64,000 nucleotides of DNA from Melioribacteraceae bacterium (GTDB lineage Bacteria > Bacteroidota > Ignavibacteria > Ignavibacteriales > Melioribacteraceae), in contig JAFGMI010000036.1 of NCBI GenBank assembly GCA_016927595.1, positions 1 through 64,000 of the forward strand. The letters are read 5' to 3'. The notes under the pieces were generated by a model. It was not told where the DNA came from. It worked only from the letters and a program-made list of their open reading frames with translations, and did no database searches. Shown in pieces: positions 38,562 through 48,158 of the stretch (position 1 is its first letter; every line of letters begins with the position of its first letter). The position numbers and the translations under genes were made by a program.

Positions 38562-41033
38562 ATGAAACATTTAATACTTTTTTGTTTACTTCTGTCTGCC
38601 ACATCTGTTATACCGCAGAAAAAAACTATCAGCGGAATAGTTACTAACGAAAAAGGTACTCCGCTGCAATTAGCCAATGTAATTTTACTTGGGACTGATC
38701 TTGGTACGGTTACGGATTCCGAAGGGAGTTTTGAGCTATCGGGAAAATTTGAATCCGTAGGGAAACTGAGAGTCAGTTACATCGGTTATGAACCGGTTGA
38801 AATGGAAGTAATTGATTTCTACAACCAAAGTAATATTATAATCGTATTGAAACGAAAAGTACTCACAAGCCAGACAGTTCTCGTCAAAGGAGTTATTGGC
38901 GAAGTAGGCATCTCGCCGTTGACATTTTCGAAAGTTAGCAGGGATGATATAGAGAAAGGTTATGTAAATCAGGATATACCGGAATTACTCAGCTATCTGC
39001 CCTCTACTACTTTTTATTCGGAAGGCGGTGGTAATATAGGATATAATTACTTGAGTATAAGGGGATTCGACCAGAGACGGATTTCGGTTTCGATAAACGG
39101 GATACCCCAGAACGATCCGGAAGACCACAATGTTTACTGGGTGGATTTCCCGGATCTGATTGCCAGTACTGAAATGATTCAGGTTCAGCGCGGTGCCGGT
39201 TCGGGAGTGATTGGCTACCCGGCGGTTGGCGGCTCAATCAATATTATCACTTCTCCTTTTTCAGATAAATCAAGATTCGAACTGGATGTAAAAACAGGCA
39301 GTTACAATACCAGGAAATACACGGTTTCTTTCGCCAGCGGTTTGATTAATAACAAATATTCTATTTATGCGAAACTCGGACATCTGCTTAGTGACGGCTA
39401 CAAGGAAAATAACTGGGTCGATTTTAAGTCGTACCACTTTTCAGCTGTTCGTTATGATGAAAATTTTACAACTCAGATAAATTTATTCGGTGGTCCGATA
39501 GCCGACGGATTGACATATACGGGTATCGCAAAGTTTGCAGTAAAAGATAAAGAGCTCAGAAGAAAAAATTATTCCTACTGGGAAGCCGATGAATCAGGTT
39601 ATACTTATACACTTGAGCGACGGAAGGATGAGATTGAAAATTTCTCACAACCTCATTATGAATTACTTAACGAAATTAAACTTAGTGATGATATTCTCCT
39701 TAACTCCGCACTTTTTCTCGTCTCGGGGCAGGGGTTTTTCGATTACGACGGTTCATGGAGTATTTATTATGATGATTACTTCAGATTGGAATCAAATGGT
39801 TTTGATCCCGGCAAAGTTCCCGAAAATGCACTTATTCGTGCAAAGGTTGAGAATACTCAATGGGGCTGGATTCCGAGAATGAGTATAAATCATAATAGAG
39901 GCACTTTAATTCTCGGAGCAGAAATCCGTAAGCATAAATCACTACACTGGGGAAGTATAAATTATGCCGAGAACCTTCCTGCAGGTGTAACAAAAGACTA
40001 CAGATACTATCAGTATAATGGTGCAAAAGATATTTTTAATTTTTACGCGCATGAGAAATATCGTATAACTGATAACATCAATTTACTTGCCGAACTTCAA
40101 GTTGCATATCATGAATACGCCGTCGAAAATGAAAAATATCTGAATAATGAATTCAGCATTAGCAACACATTCTTAAATCCAAGGTTTGGCATTAATTACG
40201 TAATTACAGCCGGCATCAATGGATTTTTTTCTTTTGCCAGAGTATCCAGAGAACCCCGCCTGAAAACATACTATGATGCTGCGGAATCAAGCGCGGGCGA
40301 ATTACCGATGTTTGAACTGAATTCCGACGGCAGTTATGATTTCGACAAACCTCTTGTTGAACCCGAAACCATGAACAGTTTCGAACTCGGGTTTAATTAT
40401 ACAGGCGGTGCATCATCATTATCGTTAAATAGTTACCTGATGCTGTTTGACAATGAAATAGTAAAGCAGGGACAGGTTGACCGTTTCGGGCAGCCGATAA
40501 CAGGTAACGTTGAGAGAACGGTGCATACGGGTATTGAACTTTCGGCGGTTTCAAGAATTAATAGTCATTCCGATCTCAGAATTAACGGGTCCTTCAGCCA
40601 AAACTATATCAGCAAAGGAAGGTATTACATCAGTGAAAACGAATACATTAACCTCGATGGAAACAGAATCAGCGGTTTTCCGGAACTGACTTTTAATGCG
40701 ATTGTGAATTATAGATTCAATGGATTATTCCTTCAACTTACGGCTAAATATGTCGGGGAGTTTTATTCTGATAATTATGATAAGAAACTTACTGATTACC
40801 TTAATGCATTTCCCGGATTCGTGGATTACAGCGACAATATTGTCGAATCATACTTTGTTTCAAATTTATTAGCAAGCTATGAATTAGAACTTGATCCTTA
40901 CTTTAGTAAATTAAAAATATTTCTGCAGGTGAATAACATATTTGATAAGTTGTACGCTGCTTATGCGGTGGGAAAAGAATTTTATCCTGCTGCCGAAAGA
41001 AATTTTATAACAGGGATAATGCTTGGTTTGTGA
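38562..41033 (+). CDS. TonB-dependent outer-membrane receptor, predicted thiamine/TPP uptake
   Basis: The 823-residue receptor has a signal peptide (MKHLILFCLLLSATSVIPQ), an N-terminal carboxypeptidase-regulatory-like domain (KTISGIVTNEKGTPLQLANV, residues ~20-100), a plug with LSIRGFDQRRISVSINGIP and QVQRGAGSGVIGYPAVGGSINI, and a 22-strand-type barrel to the C-terminus. AAGGAG precedes the ATG. Its control by a TPP riboswitch and its position before thiamine pyrophosphokinase strongly suggest the ligand is thiamine, its phosphates or a precursor; energy comes from TonB-ExbBD elsewhere. Confidence 0.93.
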   Translation: MKHLILFCLLLSATSVIPQKKTISGIVTNEKGTPLQLANVILLGTDLGTVTDSEGSFELSGKFESVGKLRVSYIGYEPVEMEVIDFYNQSNIIIVLKRKVLTSQTVLVKGVIGEVGISPLTFSKVSRDDIEKGYVNQDIPELLSYLPSTTFYSEGGGNIGYNYLSIRGFDQRRISVSINGIPQNDPEDHNVYWVDFPDLIASTEMIQVQRGAGSGVIGYPAVGGSINIITSPFSDKSRFELDVKTGSYNTRKYTVSFASGLINNKYSIYAKLGHLLSDGYKENNWVDFKSYHFSAVRYDENFTTQINLFGGPIADGLTYTGIAKFAVKDKELRRKNYSYWEADESGYTYTLERRKDEIENFSQPHYELLNEIKLSDDILLNSALFLVSGQGFFDYDGSWSIYYDDYFRLESNGFDPGKVPENALIRAKVENTQWGWIPRMSINHNRGTLILGAEIRKHKSLHWGSINYAENLPAGVTKDYRYYQYNGAKDIFNFYAHEKYRITDNINLLAELQVAYHEYAVENEKYLNNEFSISNTFLNPRFGINYVITAGINGFFSFARVSREPRLKTYYDAAESSAGELPMFELNSDGSYDFDKPLVEPETMNSFELGFNYTGGASSLSLNSYLMLFDNEIVKQGQVDRFGQPITGNVERTVHTGIELSAVSRINSHSDLRINGSFSQNYISKGRYYISENEYINLDGNRISGFPELTFNAIVNYRFNGLFLQLTAKYVGEFYSDNYDKKLTDYLNAFPGFVDYSDNIVESYFVSNLLASYELELDPYFSKLKIFLQVNNIFDKLYAAYAVGKEFYPAAERNFITGIMLGL

Positions 41034-41034
41034 C

Positions 41035-41700
41035 ATGCCGGGGAAAGCAATCATAATCGGAAACGGTAAAATACCTCCGAGAGGTTATTTGGAATATTTG
41101 CAAACCAAAGGTTTTAATGATATCATTTGCGCGGATGGCGGAGCAGAGCACGCCAGGAAATTAAATCTTATTCCCTCCGTCATTATAGGCGATCTGGATT
41201 CTGTAAAAAGTGAGACTTTAGAATACTACAAACCCTCTGTCAGGATAATTTATTATCAAAGGCAGAATGATACTGATATTGAAAAAAGTATCAAATACGC
41301 TGTATCAAGAAAGTATAGCGAAATTGTATTATGCGCTGTTACCGGCAACAGACTCGATCATTCATTTTGTAATATCGGAGTAATGTTAAAATTTTCCGAC
41401 CGGATAAAAATATCTATTCTTCACGATGATTCAATAATGTACGTCATAAGTGGAGTAAATAAGATCAAAACGCATAAAGGCGAAACAATATCGGTTTATG
41501 GTATTGATGGTAAAACTAAATTCACCTCCAAAGGTCTGAAATATAAACTGGGAAAGGTTAGTCTTCCTTTCGGTGTGAAAGAAAGTACATCCAACAAAGC
41601 CGAATCAGGACAGGTGGAAATTATCGTAACAGGAGGGAAAGGTATAATTGTACGTGAAAGTAAGATAGTTAAAAAGTATGGTCTCCTTTTCTACTGTTGA
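41035..41700 (+). CDS. Thiamine pyrophosphokinase
   Basis: Start at ATG 41035, one base after the receptor stop (MPGKAIIIGNGKIPPRG). The 221-residue enzyme converts thiamine to TPP with ATP. Typical motifs are CADGGAEHA, IIGDLDSV, QNDTDIEKS and GNRLDHSFCN, which bind ATP/magnesium and thiamine. Salvage through this route needs no de novo thiamine synthesis. The 3' end overlaps the transporter start by 23 bases. Confidence 0.95.
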   Translation: MPGKAIIIGNGKIPPRGYLEYLQTKGFNDIICADGGAEHARKLNLIPSVIIGDLDSVKSETLEYYKPSVRIIYYQRQNDTDIEKSIKYAVSRKYSEIVLCAVTGNRLDHSFCNIGVMLKFSDRIKISILHDDSIMYVISGVNKIKTHKGETISVYGIDGKTKFTSKGLKYKLGKVSLPFGVKESTSNKAESGQVEIIVTGGKGIIVRESKIVKKYGLLFYC

Positions 41701-43078
41701 TGTAATAATTATACTGATCTTTTTTCTTTCACTGTTGATAATTGGCTTTATTCCAAATTATAACAGGAAGGACTCGAAAGATGCATTCCTCTTGTCCGGA
41801 AGGAATGTCGGTATTGTTTTATTTGTTTTGACAAATGTTGCAACATGGTACGGAGGAATTCTCGGTGTTGGAGAGTTTACATATAAATATGGATTGCTAA
41901 GCTGGTTTACCCAGGGTTTGCCTTATTATATCTTCGCTTTATTTTTTGCTTTTCTTTTAGCTCCCAAAATAAGGGAATCATCTCTTTATACAATTCCGGA
42001 CAAACTGGAATTAACATACGGAAAGGGTGTTGGACTTGCGACCTCAGTGCTAATTTATTTACTGGTGTCGCCTGCAGCTTATATTTTAATGTTAGGAAAT
42101 ATGATCTCGTTAATATTAGGGATAAGTTTTACATCTTCTTTATTTATTGGTTTTATCGTTTCCGTAATTTATTTATTCAAAGGCGGATATAAATCAGATT
42201 TGTATACTGATGCCTTTCAGTTTTTTATTATGTTCGGAGGATTTATAATTCTGTTCGTTTTTTTACTGACGGATCTCGGCGGTGTTGATTTTCTTCAGAA
42301 AAATTTACCCGAATCACATTTAAGTTTTACAGGGAATGCATCGGTAACTTATATAATAGTCTGGTTTCTGGTAGCACTATGGACTTTTACCGATCCCGGT
42401 TTTCACCAGCGTTGCTATGCTGCCAGAACTCCCAAAGTTGCCAAATACGGCATTCTGATCTCGATTATATTCTGGATGCTCTTCGATTTTTTAACGACCG
42501 CCACCGGTCTGTATTCCCGGGCGGTGTTGCCCGAATCATCCAATGCTGTGATGGCATTTCCGTTACTCGCCGAGAGTGTATTACCTCCTGGATTGAAAGG
42601 TGTATTTTATGCCGCCTTATTTGCGACCATAATTTCGACTTTGAACAGTTATTTTTTCCTTAGCGCAACTACATTCAGCAAAGATTTAATAAGTAAAAAT
42701 TTTAATGTCGATAGTAGCAAACTTGTTAAATACACGAGAGTAGGTCTTGCTTTTACAGGTATTATAGGTATTACACTTGCACTTTATCTTCAGTCTGTTA
42801 TAGAAATATGGTATACCATTGGCAGTATCTGCATACCGGGATTGATACTTTTAATAATAAGTGCTTATTATGAAAAATTCAGGATAAGCAGTAAAGCCGC
42901 GCTTATAGAGGTTATATTTTCAGTAGTAGTAAGTGTTTTATGGATGATTATACGCACTGAACTCACCAGAGGCAGCTTACTTTTTGAAATCGAGCCGATG
43001 ATCCTCGGGCTTGTAACCGCTTTAATTATTCATACTTACGGTTTGTTAAAAAGAAGAAAGCGGCTACTTATGAAATAA
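41678..43078 (+). CDS. Sodium:solute symporter family protein, candidate thiamine transporter
   Basis: The 466-residue protein has about 12-13 hydrophobic helices and SSS-family features: [26 protein letters not shown] (core [19 protein letters not shown]), [16 protein letters not shown] and a Na-binding-like [20 protein letters not shown] region. It begins inside the thiamine pyrophosphokinase gene, so the two are coupled. SSS proteins use the sodium gradient to import small solutes. In a TPP-riboswitch unit after an outer-membrane receptor and a TPP-forming kinase, thiamine (or its precursor) is the best substrate guess. I recall that an SSS-family transporter named ThiV has been proposed from genome comparison in other phyla; I cannot check it. 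Its 3' end overlaps the convergent decarboxylase by 11 bases. Confidence 0.9.
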   Translation: MVSFSTVDVIIILIFFLSLLIIGFIPNYNRKDSKDAFLLSGRNVGIVLFVLTNVATWYGGILGVGEFTYKYGLLSWFTQGLPYYIFALFFAFLLAPKIRESSLYTIPDKLELTYGKGVGLATSVLIYLLVSPAAYILMLGNMISLILGISFTSSLFIGFIVSVIYLFKGGYKSDLYTDAFQFFIMFGGFIILFVFLLTDLGGVDFLQKNLPESHLSFTGNASVTYIIVWFLVALWTFTDPGFHQRCYAARTPKVAKYGILISIIFWMLFDFLTTATGLYSRAVLPESSNAVMAFPLLAESVLPPGLKGVFYAALFATIISTLNSYFFLSATTFSKDLISKNFNVDSSKLVKYTRVGLAFTGIIGITLALYLQSVIEIWYTIGSICIPGLILLIISAYYEKFRISSKAALIEVIFSVVVSVLWMIIRTELTRGSLLFEIEPMILGLVTALIIHTYGLLKRRKRLLMK

Positions 43079-43613
43079 GTATAGCCGCAGCAACAACAGT
43101 TGTCCACAATCCGCTTTTATCACCTTGCGCAGATTGAGTATTGTTGAAACTTCTAACGATTTTACCGGACATTTTATAAACCTGTTCTCTCTCGTTCCAT
43201 GCCCGGTCGGGATCAAAATCAATTCCCAGCGTGGTTGCAAGCATCGTAGCTGCCAAATCTTCGGCATATTCGCCGGCAACATTTGCTTTTTCACCGAAAG
43301 GATGATGCTCGGAGAGGTATCCGTACATTTTCTTGTCGGCAGGCAGTGCAACTCCTATAGATGCAGCAATTAATCGGTTGGGTTCGTTTGTTGCGTTTCG
43401 GGCTATTACGGTATGTACTATTTGTCCTGGCTTTAAAAATTTTAATCCTTCTTCTACACTTATAATTTTGCAACCGACAGGATAAATGCTGCTTACGCTT
43501 ACAAGATTGTATTTTTCGATTCGTGCATTCCGAAGTGCAGATTCAAAGGAAGCAAGATATTCTCTGTGCTTTCCAACACCTTTTGTAAAGAAGATTTTTG
43601 TCGGTACGTACAA
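43068..43613 (-). CDS. Pyruvoyl-dependent arginine decarboxylase
   Basis: The 181-residue proenzyme should self-cleave at a Ser in the [10 protein letters not shown] segment (about residue 42), making a beta chain and a pyruvoyl alpha chain. The family decarboxylates arginine to agmatine for polyamine synthesis or acid resistance. The C-terminal [22 protein letters not shown] and [20 protein letters not shown] (seen in parts) are PvlArgDC hallmarks. It lies 17 bases downstream of tyrS on the same strand. This type is frequent in archaea, Chlamydia and some Bacteroidota/Chlorobiota. Confidence 0.93.
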   Translation of the reverse strand: MYVPTKIFFTKGVGKHREYLASFESALRNARIEKYNLVSVSSIYPVGCKIISVEEGLKFLKPGQIVHTVIARNATNEPNRLIAASIGVALPADKKMYGYLSEHHPFGEKANVAGEYAEDLAATMLATTLGIDFDPDRAWNEREQVYKMSGKIVRSFNNTQSAQGDKSGLWTTVVAAAILIS

Positions 43614-43630
43614 TTTACACCCTCCTTATT

Positions 43631-44863
43631 TTAATTCGCCGATAATTTAATAAATTTCCTTTTGCCAACCTTAAGAATTTTTTCATGCTCAAAGGTGACT
43701 ATATATTTTATATCATCTACTTTTTTACCGTCAATTGAAACGCCTCCCTGTTGAACCAGTCTTCTTGCCTCGCCGTTTGATGCAGCAAAATTAACTGCTA
43801 CTATCAAATCGAGCAGACCTATTTCCGATGTCCCTGAATCAGGTTTATATTCAGGTATGTCCTGCGGTATGCCCTTATCTTTAAAAATATTATCGAATTC
43901 CTCTTCGGCTCTTAAAGCATCTGCGGCTGAATGATACATTTCAACGATTTTGCGGGCAAGTTGCCGCTTAATGTCTCTCGGATTAATACCGGAATTATCG
44001 AGTGATTTTTTGATCTCAATAAGTTCTTCGTTTGAAACATCGGTAGCCAGCTCATAATAATTATAAATTATATCGTCGGGTATAGATAATGTACGTCCGT
44101 ACATTTCATTCGGATCATCATTAATTCCAATATAGTTGTCGTACGATTTACTCATTTTCTCTTTACCGTCTGTACCAACAAGAAGCGGCATCGTTAATAT
44201 CACCTGAGGCAACTGACCGTGTTCCCTCTGAATGTCTCTTCCGACAAGAAGGTTGAATTTCTGATCAGTACCGCCCAACTCAACGTCGCTTTTAATTGAT
44301 ACCGAATCCATTGCCTGTGCGAGCGGGTAAAGAATTTCGTGCATGGATATTGGTATTCCGCCGTTAAACCTTTTTGTAAAATCATCTCTTTCCAGCATTC
44401 TGGCAACGGTGTATTTAGATGAAAGTTTTATAACGTCGCCAAAATTCATCCTGCCGAGCCATTCAGAGTTCTTAACAATTTTTGTTTTTTCTTTATCCAG
44501 TATTTTCGATGCCTGCTCGAAGTAAGTTTTTGCATTCATATCTATTTCTCCGGGAGAAAGAGGCGGACGGGTTGAATTCCTTCCTGACGGGTCACCGATC
44601 AGACTTGTAAAGTCGCCTATGATCAGAATTGCCTGATGTCCGCATCGTTGAAACTGAGCTAGTTTTCTGAGTACTACCGAATGACCGAGATGCAGATCAG
44701 GTCTGGTTGGATCGCATCCGAGTTTTATGTTTAATGGTTTATTGTTTTTGATCGAATATTCTAGTTTCTGAACCAGTTCATCCTCGGGTATAATTTCAAC
44801 AGCCCCTCTTTTGTAGATATCCATCTGTTCATTAATATCTGGGAATATTTTTTTACCGCTCAA
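43631..44863 (-). CDS. tyrS: Tyrosyl-tRNA synthetase
   Basis: The 410-residue class I enzyme charges tRNA-Tyr. The HIGH motif appears as HLGHS, followed by VVLRKLAQFQ; the KMSKS motif is EKMSKSYDN. A C-terminal S4 RNA-binding domain (~345-405, with ARRLVQQGGVSIDGKKV) anchors the tRNA. The length and the KMSKS neighbourhood match the TyrZ-like bacterial branch. First of the pair with the decarboxylase, 16 bases from smpB. Confidence 0.97.
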   Translation of the reverse strand: MSGKKIFPDINEQMDIYKRGAVEIIPEDELVQKLEYSIKNNKPLNIKLGCDPTRPDLHLGHSVVLRKLAQFQRCGHQAILIIGDFTSLIGDPSGRNSTRPPLSPGEIDMNAKTYFEQASKILDKEKTKIVKNSEWLGRMNFGDVIKLSSKYTVARMLERDDFTKRFNGGIPISMHEILYPLAQAMDSVSIKSDVELGGTDQKFNLLVGRDIQREHGQLPQVILTMPLLVGTDGKEKMSKSYDNYIGINDDPNEMYGRTLSIPDDIIYNYYELATDVSNEELIEIKKSLDNSGINPRDIKRQLARKIVEMYHSAADALRAEEEFDNIFKDKGIPQDIPEYKPDSGTSEIGLLDLIVAVNFAASNGEARRLVQQGGVSIDGKKVDDIKYIVTFEHEKILKVGKRKFIKLSAN

Positions 44864-44879
44864 TTAACTCTCCTTATTA

Positions 44880-45335
44880 CTATTTGATATTTCTTTCTAA
44901 CTCTCTTCTTATATCTTTTTTTGCAATGCTTTCCCTTTTATCGTAAGATTTTTTCCCTCTCGCCAAACCAAGTTCAAGTTTTACTTTACCCTGCTTAAAA
45001 TATAAACGGAGAGGAATCAGCGTGTAACCTTTTTCTTTAATTTTATTATCTAATTTCCTCAGCTCACTTTTTTTAAGCAGCAGCTTTCTTTTTCTTACAG
45101 GATCATGATTATAAATATTTCCCTGGTCGTATCTGCTGATATTAGCACCTATCAGCCAGGCTTCACCGTTCCGTATAAACGCGTAGCCGTCGGTCAGATT
45201 GGCTTTGTTTTGCCGAAGAGCCTTAACCTCGGTTCCCACCAGTGAAATGCCCGCTTCTATCCTTTGCTCAATATAATATTCATATTCAGCTTTTTTATTA
45301 ACGGTAATATTTTTTTCCTGCGCTTCCATTTTCAA
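44880..45335 (-). CDS. smpB: SsrA-binding protein SmpB
   Basis: SmpB binds tmRNA and delivers it to stalled ribosomes for trans-translation. The 151-residue protein shows NKKAEYEYYIEQRIEAGI, GTEVKALRQNKANLTDGYA (core GTEVKALRQ) and the Lys-rich C-terminal tail with GKKSYDKRESI, which becomes helical in the A site. First gene of the smpB-tyrS-decarboxylase unit. tmRNA itself is not in this window. Confidence 0.97.
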   Translation of the reverse strand: MKMEAQEKNITVNKKAEYEYYIEQRIEAGISLVGTEVKALRQNKANLTDGYAFIRNGEAWLIGANISRYDQGNIYNHDPVRKRKLLLKKSELRKLDNKIKEKGYTLIPLRLYFKQGKVKLELGLARGKKSYDKRESIAKKDIRRELERNIK

Positions 45336-45495
45336 AAATAAACAACAAAGTTATTTTGATTGATAATTAAATGCAAGAAATGAGTAATTCTAGATTAAAC
45401 TGAAAGTATTTATCTGACGGTCTTTTAACAGTAATCCATAAAAAATACTTTTTATATTAAAGACTAATTATATATTTTGGCACGAAAAAATTATG

Positions 45496-45507
45496 GCAGT
45501 CGACTGC
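45496..45507. promoter_or_regulatory. Perfect 12-base palindrome before the MFS gene, possible operator
   Basis: GCAGTCGACTGC lies 16 bases before the ATG at 45523, between smpB and the transporter. LacI-type operators are symmetric with a central CG and regulate sugar transporters, so this may be one. It is GC-rich relative to the surrounding AT-rich leader. No regulator gene is adjacent. Confidence 0.3.
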
Positions 45508-45522
45508 TTATTAAAGGTATAA

Positions 45523-46992
45523 ATGAGAGACTTTCAAAAAAAACTTTCCAATTCATTTTACGCAGTTGTTAGCCTTCCGGCTACAGCTATGGGTTTTGCG
45601 CTTTCAATTCAAATAGCAGCGCTCAGCTGGATAATGAGTTTCCGATACAATCTGAATATTGAAGAGGTAGGCATTGTATGGGCTGCTGGTCCGCTCGCCG
45701 GAATATTCGGTCAGGTAATTGTAGGAATGATAAGTGATAATGTCTGGTTCTGGGGCGGAAGAAGAAGACCCTTCATTCTGATAGGTGGGACACTCGCTGC
45801 TTTAATGCTGCTGGCTTTACCAAATCTTGATGCAATAAAATCATTTTTCGGTTTCGGCGACATACTTGTAGTTGCTGTTATGGTCGCGCTTACTCTGGAT
45901 ATGTCTATAAACATTAGTTTTAATCCGACCAGATCAGTCATTGCTGATGTTACTCCCGAGGGCATTCCCCGCACCAAAGGTTATACATGGATGCAGACCA
46001 TTTCAGGATTCTTTGGTGTATTGGCTTACTTTGTGGGAATAGTCTTTGACAATTTCTTCCTGATATATTTTGGTGCTGTTCTGGTATTTTTATTTTCGGT
46101 TGTGCCATTAATCTTTATAAGTGAACCTAAAAGTCTGAAACTGGAAGAGAAAGATGATCAACCTTATAAAAAATCATCGGTTTGGGATATTATTAAAGTT
46201 ATTGAACCGTTGTGGGGCTATGTTCCTTTTGCCACGTATTTTCTGATTATAAACGCTTTTGAGATTCGTGTTGATGAAGCTTTTAATGACTATTTGATAA
46301 TTGCATTTATAATACTTCACGGCTTACTGACTCTAAAAACATTCTTTAAAAAACCTGCTCATAATAATATCGAACAAACAAGCAGAATAGGTTTTCAAAA
46401 AGTTCTTTCAGCTCATTCATTTTCCTGGATCGGTGTACAAACAATGTTTGTGTACATGTTTGCATTTATCAGGGAATTTAAGTACGGGTCCGATAGCGAA
46501 CTTCTTCCTGAGCAGCAAAATGAAATAGGTGTAATTATTAATGTATCTTTTCTAATTCTCAACGCCGTCGGTTTTATATTGCCCGCATTTGTTCTTGAAC
46601 CCTTCACAGAGAAGATCGGGAGAATAAAAACTCATTTCATCAGTATTGGTATAATGTCTGCCGGCTACTGGTCGATAGCACTTTTTACAAACTCACCGGT
46701 AATGCTTTATATATTTATGGCGGTTTGCGGCATCGGATGGGCTGCTGTTGTAAGTCTGCCGTTCGCCATAATGAGTGAAAAAGTGGATAAAAGCCTGATG
46801 GGTTTATATATGGGTATTTTTAATCTTTCAGTGGTATTACCTCAGCTGATAGTTAGTTCGGGAATAGGCAGAATTATTCAAAACTCTGAAGGGAAAAACA
46901 TTATATTTATAATCAGCGGCGTATCGTTGATGATATCGGCGGTATTATGGAGTCTGATAAGAGAAGACAGAAACAGCAGGTCTGAAGATTAG
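45523..46992 (+). CDS. MFS transporter, SLC45/GPH sugar:cation symporter-like
   Basis: The 489-residue membrane protein has 12 predicted helices. The loop GGRRRPFILIGG after helix 2-3, and PATAMGFALSIQIAALSW at the N-terminus, are characteristic of SLC45-like disaccharide transporters (sucrose, maltose, glucosides). GWAAVVSLPFAIMSE in the C-terminal half is also typical. The substrate is not evident because no glycosidase is nearby. Its stop overlaps the convergent FecR-like gene by four bases. Confidence 0.9.
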   Translation: MRDFQKKLSNSFYAVVSLPATAMGFALSIQIAALSWIMSFRYNLNIEEVGIVWAAGPLAGIFGQVIVGMISDNVWFWGGRRRPFILIGGTLAALMLLALPNLDAIKSFFGFGDILVVAVMVALTLDMSINISFNPTRSVIADVTPEGIPRTKGYTWMQTISGFFGVLAYFVGIVFDNFFLIYFGAVLVFLFSVVPLIFISEPKSLKLEEKDDQPYKKSSVWDIIKVIEPLWGYVPFATYFLIINAFEIRVDEAFNDYLIIAFIILHGLLTLKTFFKKPAHNNIEQTSRIGFQKVLSAHSFSWIGVQTMFVYMFAFIREFKYGSDSELLPEQQNEIGVIINVSFLILNAVGFILPAFVLEPFTEKIGRIKTHFISIGIMSAGYWSIALFTNSPVMLYIFMAVCGIGWAAVVSLPFAIMSEKVDKSLMGLYMGIFNLSVVLPQLIVSSGIGRIIQNSEGKNIIFIISGVSLMISAVLWSLIREDRNSRSED

Positions 46993-48158
46993 ATTTGCCA
47001 TTCAATTTCGAACCAGAGTTTCTCCAATGAATCTTCATCGAGATTAAGCACTTCTCCTTTCGTAATACCTTCGGGAGGAGGGAACAAACTTACAATTCTG
47101 TTATAGATTATCTCACGGTTTACGAGTGGTATACTTTTCATAACTTCTAATAACGTTAAAATATCTGAACGCCTCGCAGCAATGAGCAGTGCAGTAATGG
47201 AATTAATATCGCCGGGATTAGTACGTGCAAGATACAATGCATCTTTAAATTCCTGACCAGTGTTGATGTGAACGGGGAAACCGATATATCCGCTTTTATC
47301 AACAACGCAGTAATAATCATTCGCAAGTTTCAGTTTACCCTTAGGGGAAACAATATCGATATAGTCCTTGCTGGCGATTACTATCAGATTGTTACTACTG
47401 TCAATGATTGCCTGAATATTGCTGCCATGCTCAATGACATGTATATCATTATATACAATTTCGAAATTCGGCGAGTTATCAACGGCTGTAAATCTTAAAC
47501 TGCCTGAAAACAAATTAATTCTATTACTCGATTTTTTAGTCGAAAGTATTCGTAAGGATGAACCACCGTATATTAAAATTTCACCTTCCTGGGGTATGGA
47601 TAATTTAACGCTGGAATTATCATCAACCTTAATCAGATCGTCACTGTAAGCTTTATAATCATGCGCCTTTTCACCGTTTAATTCGAAAGTACCCTGAACA
47701 GCATTAATTATCCACGGTGAAGTGGAATTGAAAAAATTGTATATGTAGAATAGTATTAATGACAGTACAATTAATGAAATTATTATAGAAACATTTTTTG
47801 ATGAAGAAAATGCTTCAATAAGTCCCTTTTTATCCCATTTTGTCTTTTTTCTTTCTTCTTCAGAAACCCTCTTTATATGTTCATCTACTTTCTTGATTTT
47901 TTGAGAAGGTTCAGATACAGGTTTAGATTTTTCACTTATTTCAAGTAACTTTTCGGTAAGTGCTGGTATGATTTCTTTGGGAGGTTCGAATGAAAGCGGC
48001 AAGTTTCTTAAACGATTGTTCAACGATTCCAGAAGTTTGATTTCTGCAGCCTGATCCGGACAGTTATCAAGAGCAATTTCAAAATTTGATTTTACCTCCC
48101 CATCAAGATTACCATCTAGATAATCATCCATCAATCGTTTTACATCATCACAATTCAT
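46989..48158 (-). CDS. Putative anti-sigma/FecR-like membrane protein
   Basis: The 389-residue protein starts as an anti-sigma factor does: MNCDDVKRLMDDYLDGNLDGEV at the N-terminus, but the usual HxxxCxxC zinc ligands are absent. One transmembrane helix lies near residues 118-138 (VSIIISLIVLSLILFYIYNFF, partly given), and a FecR-like periplasmic domain (about 145-275) follows with GTFELNGEKAHDYKAYSDD and ELSIPQEG-like strands. The C-terminal 90 residues are helical. It overlaps the sigma factor gene by 11 bases, which argues that it regulates that sigma factor by sequestering it at the membrane. Binding partner and signal are unknown. Confidence 0.8.
   Translation of the reverse strand: MNCDDVKRLMDDYLDGNLDGEVKSNFEIALDNCPDQAAEIKLLESLNNRLRNLPLSFEPPKEIIPALTEKLLEISEKSKPVSEPSQKIKKVDEHIKRVSEEERKKTKWDKKGLIEAFSSSKNVSIIISLIVLSLILFYIYNFFNSTSPWIINAVQGTFELNGEKAHDYKAYSDDLIKVDDNSSVKLSIPQEGEILIYGGSSLRILSTKKSSNRINLFSGSLRFTAVDNSPNFEIVYNDIHVIEHGSNIQAIIDSSNNLIVIASKDYIDIVSPKGKLKLANDYYCVVDKSGYIGFPVHINTGQEFKDALYLARTNPGDINSITALLIAARRSDILTLLEVMKSIPLVNREIIYNRIVSLFPPPEGITKGEVLNLDEDSLEKLWFEIEWQI

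Noticed and set aside
45403-45451. AAAGTATTT and AAATACTTT inverted arms 31 bases apart before the MFS gene
   Set aside because: AT-rich arms and a long spacer; no supporting promoter or conserved feature.
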